Source: Bacteroidaceae bacterium (lineage in GTDB: Bacteria > Bacteroidota > Bacteroidia > Bacteroidales > Bacteroidaceae). Taken from it: DNA of 6,616 nt. The translations under genes and the position numbers were made by a program. The stretch covers positions 1 through 6,616 of the forward strand of contig CAAGHW010000042.1 in NCBI GenBank assembly GCA_900769765.1, read 5' to 3'. This document shows positions 5,840-6,616 of the stretch, in pieces. How positions within the stretch are numbered: the first letter of the stretch is position 1; each line of letters opens with the position of its first letter. The notes under the pieces were generated by a model. It was not told the origin of the DNA. It saw only the letters and a program-made list of their open reading frames with translations, and searched no databases.

Positions 5840-6616
5840 ATGAATATACTTGTAACAGGTGCGAAAGGGCAATTAGGCTGTGAGATGCAGCGTCTTGGTG
5901 CTGTGTCGCCAAACAATTATATCTTCACAGATGTTGCTGAGCTTGATATAACCGATGTCGATGCAGTGATGAATGCTGTAAAAGTTGCGGCAATCGACAT
6001 AATAGTGAACTGTGCCGCATATACCAATGTAGATAAGGCTGAAAGCGACGAGGCTACTGCGGAACTTATAAATGCGACAGCTGTAGGCAATCTTGCACGT
6101 GCCATGAAAGAGGTTGGAGGTACTCTGTTCCATGTATCGACAGACTATGTGTTCGGTTGTGACGGAAACACTCCGCGTACCGAGGATATGCCTCTTAATC
6201 CGCTCGGAGTATATGGCCGTACCAAGCTGCATGGCGAGCAGGCTATTCTTGAAAGCGGTTGCAAGGCACTCATTTTCCGTACTGCGTGGCTCTATAGTGA
6301 ATTCGGAAACAATTTCCTGAAGACAATGATGCGTCTTACATCGGAAAAGGAACAACTGAATGTTGTCTTTGATCAGGTGGGTACACCTACATATGCCGGT
6401 GACCTTGCTCTTGCAATCTTCTCTATAATTGAGGCCGGCGTATATGCAGGCAACGAAGGTATATACCATTTCTCGAACGAGGGTGTATGCTCATGGTACG
6501 ATTTTGCCGTTGAGATTGCTGCAGCGGCAGGAAATACCTCGTGTAGAATAAATCCTTGTCATAGCAGTGAATTCCCATCACCTGTGACACGCCCACCATA
6601 TTCAGTCCTCGATAAG
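5840..6616 (+). CDS. rfbD: dTDP-4-dehydrorhamnose reductase (259 residues visible, 3' end off the window)
   Basis: RfbD (RmlD) reduces dTDP-4-keto-L-rhamnose to dTDP-L-rhamnose with NAD(P)H, completing the pathway after RfbC. The protein is an extended short-chain dehydrogenase. It has the Rossmann motif TGAKGQLG (6-13), VNCAAYTNVDKAE (56-68), the catalytic Thr101 in STDYVF, and YGRTK with Tyr125 and Lys129. RTAWLYSEFGNNF (147-159), DQVGTPTYAGDLA (178-190) and RPPYSVLDK (251-259) are family hallmarks. Family members are about 285-295 residues, so only some 30 residues are missing beyond the right edge, and no frameshift is seen. The ATG at 5840 is one base after the rfbC stop (TGATATG), which implies co-transcription and probable translational coupling. 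Further rhamnose genes such as rfbA or rfbB may lie downstream, but neither is in view. Confidence 0.96.
   Translation, partial: MNILVTGAKGQLGCEMQRLGAVSPNNYIFTDVAELDITDVDAVMNAVKVAAIDIIVNCAAYTNVDKAESDEATAELINATAVGNLARAMKEVGGTLFHVSTDYVFGCDGNTPRTEDMPLNPLGVYGRTKLHGEQAILESGCKALIFRTAWLYSEFGNNFLKTMMRLTSEKEQLNVVFDQVGTPTYAGDLALAIFSIIEAGVYAGNEGIYHFSNEGVCSWYDFAVEIAAAAGNTSCRINPCHSSEFPSPVTRPPYSVLDK

Noticed and set aside
5873..6469. 198-codon minus-strand open frame opposite rfbD
   Set aside because: It is Cys/His/Ser-rich with no family resemblance, and the plus strand carries every RmlD hallmark; it is an antisense shadow.
1..6616. CRISPR array, insertion sequence, tRNA, or phage/defence cassette
   Set aside because: I saw no spaced direct repeats, transposase motifs, tRNA-like cloverleaf or defence-protein motifs; all large open frames have ordinary metabolic or structural assignments.

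Overview
The window reads as chromosomal DNA of a Bacteroidales bacterium (Bacteroides, Prevotella or a near relative). The signs are the TAnnTTTG-type promoter boxes, A/T-rich start-codon contexts without Shine-Dalgarno sites, a 58-residue Hc1 histone-like protein, and a secreted glycoside hydrolase family 2 (GH2) enzyme whose signal peptide ends in Gly-Gln. All five genes look intact where they are visible. I saw no RNA gene, CRISPR array, insertion sequence or phage gene.

Layout. Bases 1-497 (minus strand) hold the N-terminal 165 residues of a cytidylyltransferase-fold protein that runs straight into the start of a GHMP-type sugar kinase domain; the rest lies off the left edge. A 259-bp A/T-rich divergent region (498-756) follows, with a TATCTTTG box facing each way. 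Next, on the plus strand, are the Hc1-like gene (757-933) and a clear intrinsic terminator (961-993). A leader containing a 24-nt strictly alternating pyrimidine-purine tract (1093-1116) precedes a large exported beta-galactosidase (1160-5212). A perfect 15-bp hairpin (5217-5250) separates that gene from rfbC (5269-5838) and rfbD (5840 to the right edge), which encode the last two steps of dTDP-L-rhamnose synthesis.

How the genes relate. rfbC and rfbD are one transcription unit (1-nt gap) and act in sequence: epimerisation, then reduction to dTDP-L-rhamnose. The nucleotidyltransferase/kinase fusion also looks like a sugar-nucleotide enzyme, so the region leans toward surface polysaccharide precursor supply. 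The GH2 enzyme works outside the cytoplasm on beta-galactosides. No SusC/SusD pair or dedicated regulator lies beside it here, so it does not look like part of a classical polysaccharide utilisation locus within the visible range. The Hc1 gene has its own promoter-like box and terminator and is probably a stand-alone nucleoid-associated gene.

I did not find a clearly new multi-gene system. The points most worth a second look are the nucleotidyltransferase-GHMP kinase fusion, the potential Z-DNA tract in the beta-galactosidase leader, and the hairpin whose 3' arm carries the only Shine-Dalgarno-like sequence near rfbC.
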